Positions 1 through 9,697 of a DNA stretch of 64,000 bases are shown here, piece by piece; within the stretch, counting starts at the first letter, position 1, and each line of letters opens with the position of its first letter. The translations under genes and the position numbers were made by a program. Location of the stretch: contig JAVSML010001152.1 of the NCBI GenBank assembly GCA_038503035.1, forward strand, positions 5,066-69,065. The letters are read 5' to 3'. The notes under the pieces are model-generated. The model was given only the letters and a program-made list of their open reading frames with translations, ran no database searches and had not been told where the DNA came from. Origin of the DNA: Crocodylus rhombifer (lineage: Eukaryota > Chordata > Crocodylia > Crocodylidae).

Positions 1-414
1 CCTGTATGTGTGCGCTGGTGTGTGGCAAGATGCCTTGGGTGAGGTAGGGGAGGCTGGGATTAGCACCTGAGCTGGCCCCAGCAGCCTTACCTGGGGTCCT
101 GGGGCCGTCCTAGGGCTTCAGCAGCAACAATCCAAGTGTGCGGAGTCTGGCCAGCAGCAAGACGGTGGCTCTGGCTGGCCAGGGTCCAGTTTGAGGCAGT
201 GCATGCTACAGCCATGTGCGCTGCCCCACTTTTTTCTGGTGTGGGTGTTTTTTGACACTGGGATCTCCTGGTGTTTACCCAAAACAAAACAAAACAAAAA
301 CCTACCATGCTGCTAATTAGCAGTATGGAGAGTTCCTGCGTGTGCGATATGTGTGGTTTACAGTGCTGCAGGTGGCAATTCAAATGACACATGCATGCTT
401 GTCTGGATGCGGGG
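1..414. repeat. Interspersed repeat family S, copy 1 (cut by window edge)
   Basis: This GC-rich block is similar to 19012-19452 in the same orientation. Both share a run around GGTAGGGGAGGCTGGG, then CAGCAG or CAGGCTTACCTGGGGT, then GGATCTCCTGGTGT, then a TAGCAG-ATG-GGA stretch. Copy 2 has imperfect inverted ends, so the family is probably a non-autonomous DNA transposon. The left end is outside the window. The 101-codon minus-strand frame here is not supported as a gene. Confidence 0.55.
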
Positions 415-729
415 TGCGCGTGTTGGGGGTAATGGGAAGAAATGGTACCGTCAAAGGAATTTAATGCTGAAGTTTGGCATAGATATTCTTATTACAGTTG
501 CACACATACCAGCTGTCAAGATTTCCAGGATTACCCCCCCTACTTAAAGAGAGCATCTTTCAACCAATTGAATCCACTTGGAATAGCTCAAGGATACCCA
601 GTGAATAAGTGTGTTACATAGTTTTCGGTAACATAACAGGGCACTGAGAAACCATTGCCTCTCTGTATGGGAGGTAGCACTAATGTCACTGAATTGCTAA
701 GCACTTGCTAAGAAGTGTTTTAAAAATAA

Positions 730-760
<31 letters not shown>

Positions 761-1955
761 CACGCATATATTTGTTTGTTTTGTGGTATTAAAATGAGCA
801 GAGCAGAAAATGATAGATGGTTTTTTGGGTTTTTTTTGAGTAACAGTCACTGTCCAGATAAGGTGAAGGCTAAAAGATTTCTCCTCTTCATCCCACATAA
901 TGTGCCATTTTCATTTTGTGCTGCTTATAACCCTGAGTGTCACAGCTTTCTATTCTAGTCTGAATAGTCAATGAAACATTATAAAGCTGATAAGAAAAGC
1001 TGGCCCCCGTTACTTGGCAACGACTGTTGAGTGGAGCTGAGCGCTGTTGATGTAGGAGATTAGCTGCCATAGATAAACCTCCGCTCTTTTGCTGCCCTGC
1101 TGCTTATCTTTCCACCCATAACAGGTTGCACCAAATCTGAAAGCAGTCAATGGGTTAGGTAGAATATGAGCTTTGTGGCGAATAAAGTTTGTACAAAAGA
1201 TTTAGACTAGTGCCTTTAAAATCATAATATTTACTAAAATGCAGCAGTTGTTTTTCTAGACTGTCCTTCTCTGGCTTCAGGATGAACATTTTGATTTGGA
1301 AGGAAGATGCGGCAGGTGTGATAGAGAATGTCATGATCTTACATTATCCATTTACAGTCACTGCAAACCGGAAGCAAATATTTTTTAACACGTGGTTTTT
1401 GTTCCTGTAAAGAACGAAAAGAATGTAAAGAATGAAATGATGTGCATCATGATCTTACTGTAGTTACTATACATGTAGGAGATATATTAAAGTAAAAAAT
1501 GCAACAATTTGGGTTGATGCGTTACATTAATGAATCATTAATATCTACACATTTAGTAAAAATATTTGTTTTTAATTCCTTCCCATAGGGAAGGGTCACC
1601 GTAGCTTGAAAAGTTGCTGAGGCTGGTTAGGCCCAGGCCATTGAACTATGTAGTAATAATTAGTCTTTGGCTTTAGAAAAAAAATATATTGGGGGGCGGG
1701 GGGAGGAATTTGTTTTACATATAACTAGGTGCCAAAGCGCTGCTTAAAAGTGTTTTTTTATAGAGTACCTGTGCTACAATTTGCAACAGTTTCAAAACGA
1801 GGTAACATGCATCAATTCTGGATAAATTAAGTGCATGGGTACTATATGCAGATTGCTACAGCCATGTTTCATTTCAAGGTTATTGGTTTCAAATTTGCTC
1901 CTCACTTCCATATGCTCAGGGAGACCAAGGTCTAACAGTAAGGAGAGGGGCTGCT
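415..1955. other. Unassigned intronic sequence
   Basis: AT-rich sequence without a recognisable gene. Apart from the TG/CG microsatellite at 728-766 and a short G run near 1690, no repeat match or conserved motif was seen by eye. Confidence 0.5.
728..766. repeat. (TG)n/(CG)n microsatellite
   Basis: An alternating purine-pyrimidine tract: about eleven TG units run into a short CG run and then GTGCACGC. Such tracts are length-polymorphic, and the CG part could in principle adopt Z-DNA. Confidence 0.9.
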
Positions 1956-2195
1956 AGGGGAAAAAATCAGGGGAAGCAGAGAGCAAAGGGCTACCGGACC
2001 CCCCCAGATTTATTTTCCCTGCTGTAGCAGTGGGCAAGGGACAAATTCAAGGTAAGCCTCCAATAATTAGATTTAATGTTTGGCAAATTATAACAAACCG
2101 ATAAATTTTCCATATATAGAATCTAATTATTGGGGGGTTGTCTTATAATCAGAATCCTCTTCTACTTGAGTAAATACAGTGAATTCTTGAGGAAA
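1956..2195. repeat. Short interspersed repeat family P, copy 1
   Basis: It shares an ordered set of words with 3840-4020: GGGACAAATT, then CCAATAATT, then AAATTTATAA-like, then TAATTATTGGGGGG or TAATTGTTGGGGGG, then GTAAATACA. Within this copy CCAATAATTAGATT (2060-2073) is the exact reverse complement of 2120-2133, so the core is palindromic. It is probably a small MITE of unknown superfamily. Confidence 0.5.
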
Positions 2196-3540
2196 TGGAT
2201 TTTTCTCCATTTCATTTAATTGCTGCAGTGTTTCAGAGCTACATCTCATTGTGCTGGGACCTGTACAGACATAACAAAGAGCGCTTCCATCTGAAAGACT
2301 TCTAAAGATGAGATGAGTCTGTGGACACAATTTTCTGTGTGTTTATTGTGACTCCAGGCACAAAGATGCACAAATAATAGTAACTTAAGGAAAAAATGTA
2401 AAATGAGACATCCAGATAAGGCATGCATTGTGATATTTGGTATCCCTTGAGTGTTGCATTTTATTTAATTTTAATATTACTGAAGAAGAGCGTAATGAAG
2501 ATGTTTGTTCCCTGGTGTAATATTCAAAATTAAAATATACAATCTTGATTCTGAATAGTAAAGATATTTTTCTATGGCTTTCTGGCTTCCTTAATATTTG
2601 TAGCTATAAATCTTGAGTTTGGATTTAAAACAAAAACAGGATTGAGCATAGGGTGAGTTTTAGGAAGTAGTGCTATGGTACTTTTGGTACTATGCTCTAA
2701 GTTTTAATTATAGCTATGCAAGAGGCTTTCAGTTGAACTAATGATATTGTCAAGGTGTGGGGAAATGTAGAATATGACTCAAAGGATTCTTGGTGTTACC
2801 GTGTTGTGCTGTTGCATATTATTTTATTTTATTTTATAATATGAAAATGTCAAAAGACTCTAAGGTTGTACATTTCGCTTTCAAGTTCTGGGGAAACGAA
2901 GGGATTGGCTAGACTATATTCTGTCCCTAGCACCTGTACACTGGTTTTTAATGATATGCTCGTATACTGTTACTTTATATAATACAACATAGTATCTCAC
3001 AATTTTTTCCTCAGTCTATTACCATTTATAGTTTGGAGTGCACCCCTACCTATGTATTAATCCACCATGAATAGAATAAGAAGGAAACTTGGATTATATT
3101 GCTTAGGTTCAAATTCTGATCCCATTTCAAAAGGGCTGGTATTTACCACAATGGCCCTGTTCCAGACCTGTGTTGGGTATAGGTGTAGGTGATAGGAATA
3201 TCATAATAGCTAAGATTTTCACCATACAGATTTTAGAGAACAGTTCATAAGAATTCTTTGCCTTTGATTCTGTTCCTATCCCTGTAGTTGGTTTTTTTTC
3301 TTTGTTTTTTGTTCCCTACTTTGCCTGCCACATGAACCAGAGAGACAAAAAATCATGTTTCATTCTGGATCATAGATGGAACATATTCAGTAAATATGGT
3401 ACTATTCAAAGACAAAGTATTTCCTCCTGTTCAACATGGGCAAAACTATGCCCTGTCTTAGAATTGAGTATCAAACCACTCTACCTGGGAGCTGCATGGA
3501 GTGGCTGTGCAAGAAGTCTGACTCAGCTGGAGACAGCGTC
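2196..3540. other. Unassigned intronic sequence
   Basis: AT-rich sequence with only short chance reading frames. No gene, RNA gene or repeat could be recognised. Confidence 0.5.
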
Positions 3541-3609
3541 AGCAACACAGTTTCTCCTTTGAGCCTGCTCATGGCAGGAGAGGCTCTGTGGAAGGGGGTG
3601 CATTTGGGT

Positions 3610-3760
3610 TGGTACGAATTTTGGGGAGGGGAACGGATGGGCATAGGCCCTGGGGGAGGCCAAGAGGGCTGGGTGGGTGTGGGGGGGGGGGGGTGGGGAG
3701 AGGGGGGGGGGGGGGGGGGACAAAGGGGGGGGGGGGGAGGGAGGAGAAGACAAACAGTGG
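3610..3760 (+). repeat. G-rich low-complexity tract with long G runs
   Basis: Between about 3677 and 3745 the + strand carries several near-uninterrupted G runs, two of them more than ten bases long, separated by short T, A or ACAAA spacers. This exceeds the usual four-run G-quadruplex pattern. The overlapping long frames (glycine-rich on +, proline-rich on -) are composition artefacts. Homopolymer lengths here are likely to contain sequencing errors. Confidence 0.8.
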
Positions 3761-3839
3761 GGTCTGGCTGCCTGCTCCTCACACTGCTTGCTCGTCCCCT
3801 CATGTCCCAGCTTTCCCTACCACTTGCCCCTTGCTGCTG

Positions 3840-4020
3840 CTGCTTTTCCACCACAGCAGGGGCAGGGACAAATTTAAGATGATTCCCCCAATAATTTGGC
3901 TTTACATGGAAAAATGTAACAAATTTATAATTTTTCTGTGAGTAGAGTATAATTGTTGGGGGGGGATCCATTGTTTTAAATTTGAAGTTGTTTTGGATTT
4001 GCGTAAATACAATATTTATG
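3840..4020. repeat. Short interspersed repeat family P, copy 2
   Basis: Same ordered words and orientation as 1956-2195 (GGGACAAATT, CCCCCAATAATT, AATTGTTGGGGGGG, CGTAAATACA), with a weaker version of the inner palindrome. It is more diverged than copy 1 and sits directly after the G-rich tract. Confidence 0.5.
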
Positions 4021-4885
4021 TAGTAACACAGATGTATAAAACTGAGTAGTTACTAATATATTCCTTCAGTAGATGTTTGTTCTTTGTAGTCTAAAAAAAC
4101 AATCTGAGTTTGGTCAAAGTTAGAATTGAAACAAGTTTCCCCAAATATTATGCGTCACAGGTGAGGGATATTAAGGGAATGATTTTAGATTAGATTTACA
4201 TGTGGAAAAATGTTCTTCCTAGACATGCAGAATAATTGTTAAAAGATAGGCCTTGGCACTCGTACAGTAGTTTGTGAATCTCGCAAGTTTCACTTTTAAT
4301 CCAGAAGTACAAATAATTCACTTGGCTGAGCACGTTAGTTTATTAAGGCATTTCTGTCCCAGGAACATAGATCCAGGAGCAGATACAGTGAGATTACACA
4401 TCAAAGGCATTGCCAACACCAGAGTGTTTCTTGGAACCAACCAAAATTTGTAGTGGGTATCCTGAAGTGATTGAAGTACAATTCAGTGATACTTGGAAAA
4501 ATTAGCCTACCTAAATAAGGATTATTATATTCACATCTCATTGTTTATTGCTTCCATAAGTAAATTCTTAGTTCCTTCACCTGGCCCTGCAGGTGATTCT
4601 GTTTTTTTATTTTGTTTTGGTTTTTGGGGTTTTTTTTACAGTTAGTAGAGAGAGTGTTCATATTTCTTCATTCTCTCAGTTTTGCCTAGCCTAAGTTTAA
4701 ACACACTAAACATTTTCATGTTAATTTTTGTGATTATTCTGCAACTTGTGGAAGCGTCACTGCCACGGGGCACGTTTCAGTGGTCTCAGACCATCTTCAT
4801 TTTTGTTACATCATCCCATTTTTTTCCTACTACAGTAAGTAGTTAATATCTTATTTTCATGTTTACACTTTTTCAAAATATGAAA
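4021..4885. other. Unassigned intronic sequence
   Basis: AT-rich sequence with T-rich runs near 4600. No gene or repeat recognised. Confidence 0.5.
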
Positions 4886-5165
4886 AGGTTATTATAATGT
4901 CCCTTCTTAGCTGAAACCATGTTAGGAGTACTTATATAGAAGTATTGCTAACACAGTTTAAAATGTATGCATGTGAATATATATCTTTAGCTCTTTTAAT
5001 CTTTTCTCCTCTCTGTCTGCTCCTGCCCACCAAGTATTACTTTCCTTTCTTTGGATGACGTGAACTCCTTTCAATTTGTCTATGGCCTTCTGGTAATGAG
5101 GCATCCAAAGCTAACTCAATATTCTGGCTCTCCCCCAGAAGAGATTAGTATTTTCTAGATCTTAT
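4886..5165 (-). mobile_element. Ancient CR1-like LINE fragment
   Basis: The + strand reads like the complement of an old CR1 3' region: a run near TGTCCCTTCTTAGCTG, then TTTCAATTTGTCTATGGCC, then TTCTGGTAATGAGGCATCC. That order is typical of the segment encoding the C-terminal end of CR1 reverse transcriptase. No open frame remains. It is recognised by memory of CR1 consensus style, so both family and edges are tentative. Confidence 0.4.
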
Positions 5166-5345
5166 TCTTATTTACTTTTGCCCACTGGTTACTTATACCT
5201 CAGATATATCTTCAGCTGGTGTAAGCTCATTCTGTAACTGGAAACTTAACTTTGTCAGGAATTAGAGACTCAATCTCTGTTTCTCTTAATTCTCCTAAAG
5301 GAGTTGTCTTGATTATGTTTAAATATTCATTGAACCAGAAGGAGA

Positions 5346-5432
5346 CTGAGTCTGTAGCTCAGTGGTAAGTATTAAGTGGTAAGTCTCCCACTTACCTGAG
5401 ATGTGGGAGAGGCTTGCTTGTGTCCCTTCTGC
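5346..5432 (+). repeat. tRNA-like sequence (tRNA-derived SINE head or tRNA pseudogene)
   Basis: TGTAGCTCAGTGGTAAG matches the tRNA D-arm / Pol III A-box pattern. Downstream CTCCCAC and GTGGGAG pair as a perfect 7-bp stem around an 11-base loop, like an extended anticodon arm. A weak B-box-like GCTTGCTTGTGTCCC follows. The poor T-arm argues against a working tRNA, and a SINE head is more likely. Confidence 0.4.
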
Positions 5433-5477
5433 AAGGAATATTTAATTACATACATGGAACAGCTCCAGCCATAGGTG

Positions 5478-6065
5478 CCAACTTTTATTTTTGCCAGGGG
5501 GGGCCTAAGTTGATGCCCCCCTCCTTATGCAGCACAGCTGGAGTAGAACTGACTGGACCTCATGGGGAAGTGGGGTGGATGTGGGCTGCCTGCTGAGGTT
5601 CCCTCAACTGTGCTGCTGTCCCCACTGCTGCTGGATGAGCAGGGAGCCGTGGCATGGGGCTCCCACGGGGGGGGGGGGGGGCAGCAGGGCAGGGAGTCCT
5701 GAGGCCATAGCAGGCAGCCTGCATCCACTCCTGCCCCACACACAAAATCCTGGGGAACATGGCCGCCCCCCCCTTCCATTTTCCCCTTCCCTGGAGTGCA
5801 TGCAGCAACAGTGAGCTGCCCGCCTCCCTCCCCCCCTCCCTGCCCTCTGGACAAACCGCCTGGGGCTCTGTCCTGCTTCCAGCCCCGGACCCCATGCACT
5901 GCCCTGCTTGGGCAGCACTCCCCAGCCCCACTCCGTCCCTCACCACGGGGGCCTCAGTCTGCTCCCTCCCCATAGACTTCCCTGCATACAGCTGGGAGAG
6001 CTGTGCTCCACTACAGGGCGGGGGCCTGTATTCCTGGCCATGTGTGTGCATACACATGGCACCCC
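5478..6065. other. GC-rich unassigned block, probable repeat
   Basis: A GC-rich island with C/G homopolymers (12 G near 5670) that differs sharply from its AT-rich surroundings. It begins near GTGCCAACTTTTATTTTTGCC, a style seen at ends of reptile hAT-type repeats, but no second copy or inverted end was found here. Several overlapping frames of 90-165 codons are low-complexity and disagree with each other, so none is called. Confidence 0.35.
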
Positions 6066-6217
6066 CTGCATCCCAGTTTCTCCAGTACCTGGGCTATCAT
6101 TTTTCATGGAAAACTTCAAAGGCCCTAGGTTAGGAACACTTCTGAAATCTCAAATCTTTGAGGAATGGGAGTAATGTTTTTCTATTTGGCTCTAATTACT
6201 GTATGTGCAAAATCCTA

Positions 6218-6565
6218 GGGCTGCTATACATGTGCAGGAAGGCTGCTCTGACATGCTGCAATTGGAAGGCGTTGGAACAGACTCGATTAATTGAGTCTGC
6301 TGGAGCATGGTAATTACCCTTCTCCAGCAGACCTCTGTGTCCCATGTATCAGTGTCCCCATGCTGAAAAATGGCAGTGGGGCACTTTAAACTAAAACTTA
6401 CTTGAATTTTAGTTCAAAGCACCCCACCATTGTTTTTCAGTGCAGGGATTCTGATGCATGTGATGCTCTGGGTGCTTTTAATTAGCGGAGCTCTCAGAGC
6501 TGCATTAATTAAAGTGCCTCCCCACCGCCCCAGCCTCCTGCAGCAAGCACATCTGTAAATTTTCC
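6218..6565 (+). mobile_element. Harbinger-like MITE family H, copy 1
   Basis: One of three related copies (also 42915-43220 and 59094-59420). All share GGAGCAGACT-like then AATTGAGTCTGCTGGAGCA, then AGTGTCCCCATGCTGA, TTTTAGTTCA-AG-GCCCCAC, GATGCTGATGCA and TTTTAATTAGC. This copy is the most diverged, and its right end has lost the GCCC terminus. Confidence 0.65.
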
Positions 6566-7788
6566 TAGTTTTTTGGCTCGCATGTCTGCTGCCTCTATTT
6601 TTTCCACAAAAAACCCCTGTTCTTTTTCAGGATGATCAATTTTTCCCCCCCAAAAGGTGAACTGTGCTTCTTTCCTTCTGTTGCATGCAATGATAAATTG
6701 CAGTACTTCACAATTGATGTTTTCCATTGTACATAATTTGGGTAGTCTTTTAAGATCTCCTTTCAGTTAACTGAAGTGCAATGTTTGTGTTGTGTTATGG
6801 GATTTTATACTCTGCATATCAGGAGGACAGCACAAACCAGCACGATTCCCAAATCAATCTCTCTACCTGCTGCTGCTTTTGCACTTAAAAATAGTTTCCC
6901 CTTCTCTGAATCAAGAGGATAAAAACTTCCCTTGAATTGGCTTTGAGGGCAAGGAGATGCACAACACTTAGAAATGTTTAAGTAAGGTTAAAACCTGAAT
7001 CAGACAGACCTGCAAGACTATTTAAACTGATTTAAATCCATATGAAATGGTTTTAACCTGTACTTGGGAAATCAGGTACTAATTTTGAATTGTTCACTGT
7101 GAACTGATGTAGCACTATGTGTGGTCACCAAGCTTTCAGTGACATGGGTCTGGTTAGTCCTCCAGGAATCCCACATTGCAAGTGCTCCCTCCCCGTCCCC
7201 CTCAGCTTCTGGAACTAGCTGTTCTGATATGAAGCCAGAACTCTACTGCCTACTTTCCCCTCCACTTTTGGCATTTTTTAATCGAGTTCCTTTGACTGCT
7301 TGTTCAGTAAAAGTGATCTTTGTAACAACCAGTTATCTTCAATCGCTACTTGACCATAGCCTATCATCATGCCCTCCAGCCCCTGGAGACCAAAAAGCAT
7401 GGTTCCAAGCACTTCCTCCCCTCTCCCCAGCCGTAAATCAAGGGAGCACAGGGCAAACATTGGTCATTTACAGGTTAGTGAAACTTATTAAACTCATGTT
7501 TAAGGAACAAGGGAAAGTAAAAAAAGCGACAGCGTCACCAGTCACAAGTCAGCCACCCCTAGGACTCTCAAAGCATGGGTACAAGCACTTTCCCTGCCTC
7601 ACCCACTGTGAGGCATGCTGGGCTGGGTGCTCATTCCCACCCCTGCTGTCAGAGCCACAGCACTTTGCACAATTATGAACCAACTGTAAATCAATGACGT
7701 TTTGAAACTGTTCTGTTTTTGTGTCTATACCCTGAGAGAGAATCCCTAAAGCAGAGGTTGTTTCCACCATAGTGGAAAGGCCCTTTTG
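6566..7788. other. Unassigned intronic sequence, possible degraded repeat
   Basis: No gene seen. From about 7000 the sequence resembles family R in style (repeated TTTAAACTG / GGTTTTAACC words). The phrase AAGCATGG-T-CAAGCACTT occurs twice (about 7395 and 7573), suggesting an old repeat with an internal duplication. The 185-codon + frame at 7121-7678 has no recognisable domain and is not called. Confidence 0.35.
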
Positions 7789-8603
7789 GGCTAGGGACAG
7801 AAGTTACATACAAACTGGTTTAAGTGATCAGAAATTGGTTTAAACCAGTAACAGAACAGAAGTTCAGTGCACATAAACCCGTTTCAAAATGGTTGAAACT
7901 GGTTTAAGATAAATCTGGTTGAATGTAGTATCAGATTTAACTGATTTGGGTCAAACTGGGATCTGGGATGAAAATTCTATCCCAGATCCCATCCTAACTC
8001 AACTGAAATCACAGCTTCCCAGCATGTTTTGCAGCCCTGGACTGGGTTGTGCTATCTGCTCCAGAGAGCAGGGCTGGCCCCACCCCTCTGCTCCCTAGCT
8101 GGAGCAGTGAGGGCTGACAAGAGAGTCGGGGGGGGCAAGCCTAGCTGGGGGTGCAGCCCAGTCCACAGGTGGAGGGACTGCCCCCCCCAGGCAATCCCCA
8201 GCTGGGGGCTGGGGCCAGGGTTAAGCATTCCTTCCCCCACTCAAAATTATTGCTGTCTGTGGCCTGGGACTGCAAATCCCAGAAGCACTTGGAAGCAGGA
8301 AGAGGAAGTAATAAGCAACCCCGCAGAGTCCTGCTGCTGTAACTCTGGACTGCTAATCCCAGAGACCTTGGGGGCAGCAGGAAGAGGAAGCAAATACACA
8401 GCCTATGCTGCCTATGTGCCAGAGAGCCATGCTGCAGTGCCCACGGCTTCTGGCTTGAACCATTGGCAGGCATGTGGCTGCATTTCCTAAATAAAAGGTA
8501 GATGTTTCTTCACTTCTGTTTCAATTTAATCTCTGCAGTTTAGATTAACCTGCAAAGACTGAATCAATTCAGCCTTAGGCTTTTTGACCGTCTGTACTTA
8601 GCC
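7789..8603 (+). mobile_element. Family R non-autonomous DNA transposon, copy A
   Basis: A repeat of about 815 bp with two other copies: 24492-27463 (split by an R2-like insertion) and 57542-58389 (inverted). Its ends are imperfect inverted repeats: GGCTAGGGACAGAAG at the left and the complement of GGCTAAGTACAGACG at the right. The 5' part is rich in AAACTGGTTTAA-type words. The middle is GC-rich with an intact-looking CCAGAGAGCAGGGCTGGCC block. No convincing target duplication was found, so the superfamily stays open. The frames inside are not protein-like. Confidence 0.75.
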
Positions 8604-9063
8604 TTGAGGTCTGTTTGGATGTTTTATCATTCAGCACTACAGTAGTACTTGCTATATGATGTTCTTATTAGTTCTGGCTTTCATATATGAATATCAGTAT
8701 TTCATATCCATAAATGTGTGTCCATCATACTTTCCAAATATTGGTCATCAGTACTGTATTTTAGCTACAACGACTGGAAACTGGTGAAAAAGTATTTTCT
8801 GAACTTAAAAGTTTATAGGATGTTTATTTCCAAAAAGGTGATGAAAGACATTGCTGCTAAGCACAGGCAGTTGTGGTTCTTTTAGCAGATCTAGCATCAA
8901 TAGTAGCACTATGTATGTTATCTTAATCTTTTAGACAATGGTTCAATTGGTTTGTGAGAGAGAGCACATTTTTACTGATATTCTGTTGCTGTGGAATCCA
9001 GTACATGTTCAGTGTCTTGGATTGTGTGTACCTGTGTGTGAGGAATACAGCTTTTTATCAAGG
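8604..9063. other. Unassigned intronic sequence
   Basis: AT-rich, no gene or repeat recognised. Confidence 0.5.
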
Positions 9064-9118
9064 GGTGTGTCTACACGTTCATTAATGCACCTTAGTTTCC
9101 TGCACATTTAGTTTAGTA

Positions 9119-9495
9119 CAGTAAAAGCGGTGCTATCCAGCATCTTACAAGATGGCATGCTCTACTAACTGGTATTCCGGCTTGTAAGATAAAGTGAAAC
9201 TGGAAGTGGCCACCGCAGCACTTCTAGTTTCTCCGAGCACCCGTGGCCGGGGGCAAAGCAGCGTGCGTTGCTGAGCCCCTACGGCCTGGGGGCATAACAG
9301 GTTATGTGGGGCTGTGCGGGTCCCACAGGATGGGCGGCGATGCGGTGGGAGGGATGGTGATGCCGCGGGAGGGGTGGAGGGACACCCTAGACGCAGTGGG
9401 AGAAGTGGCAACTGGAGCCGCTCAATTAACCGGCATATTTTGTTATCTGGCATCCCCATTCCGGGGGGGGATGCCAGATAACAGAGCTTTTACTG
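9119..9495. mobile_element. Tigger/pogo-type MITE, nested
   Basis: A 377-bp element starts CAGTAAAAGCGGTGCTATCC. Its right end is the complement of CAGTAAAAGCTCTGTTATCT, and both continue into a CAGCATC / TGGCATC word. It is bordered on each side by TA (9117-9118 and 9496-9497), the Tc1/mariner-pogo target duplication. The interior is GC-rich with no transposase frame, so it is non-autonomous. It lies inside the older element at 9064-9697. Confidence 0.8.
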
Positions 9496-9581
9496 TACTT
9501 GCTTAATGAAGTACTAATTAAATGCACAATAACTAGAATTACTGTGCAGTAGCACTGGTGCACGGTTATTTTGTGATGCAT

Positions 9582-9675
9582 ACTGTGCATTAGCCTAATA
9601 ACACTGTGCCGTAGGCTATTAGCATGGTTTTTAGCTCTCGCACTACTGTGCAGCGCTATTAGGCTAATGCACAGT
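9582..9675. repeat. Perfect 19-bp inverted repeat (hairpin)
   Basis: ACTGTGCATTAGCCTAATA at 9582-9600 is the exact reverse complement of 9657-9675, separated by 56 bases. The loop itself holds a weaker related copy (GTGCCGTAGGCTATTAGCATGG). A transcript would fold into a strong stem. It is probably an internal structure of the TIR element. Confidence 0.85.
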
Positions 9676-9697
9676 AAGTGCCTTGTGGAGATGCACC

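Larger units (their letters stand above)
9064..9697. mobile_element. TIR element (Harbinger/hAT-like), interrupted by a Tigger-type MITE
   Basis: The left end GGTGTGTCTACAC and the complement of the right end, GGTGCATCTCCAC, match at 10 of 13 positions. A similar GGTGTGTCTAAACG end lies near 60475 on the other strand, pointing to a family. The element is split at 9118 by the TA-flanked insertion 9119-9495, so its own length is about 255 bp. No clear target duplication was seen. It contains the perfect inverted repeat at 9582-9675. Confidence 0.5.

Noticed and set aside
3436..3971. Overlapping frames of 117-166 codons on both strands, glycine- or proline-rich
   Set aside because: They are produced by the G-run tract. 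There is no domain, and competing frames in both strands have the same bias.
5525..6133. Several frames of 88-165 codons on both strands
   Set aside because: They lie in a GC-rich block with homopolymers and contradict each other in frame. No recognisable motif.
7121..7678. 185-codon + frame as a novel gene
   Set aside because: No domain, no signal of codon bias, and it overlaps a duplicated phrase that suggests an old repeat.
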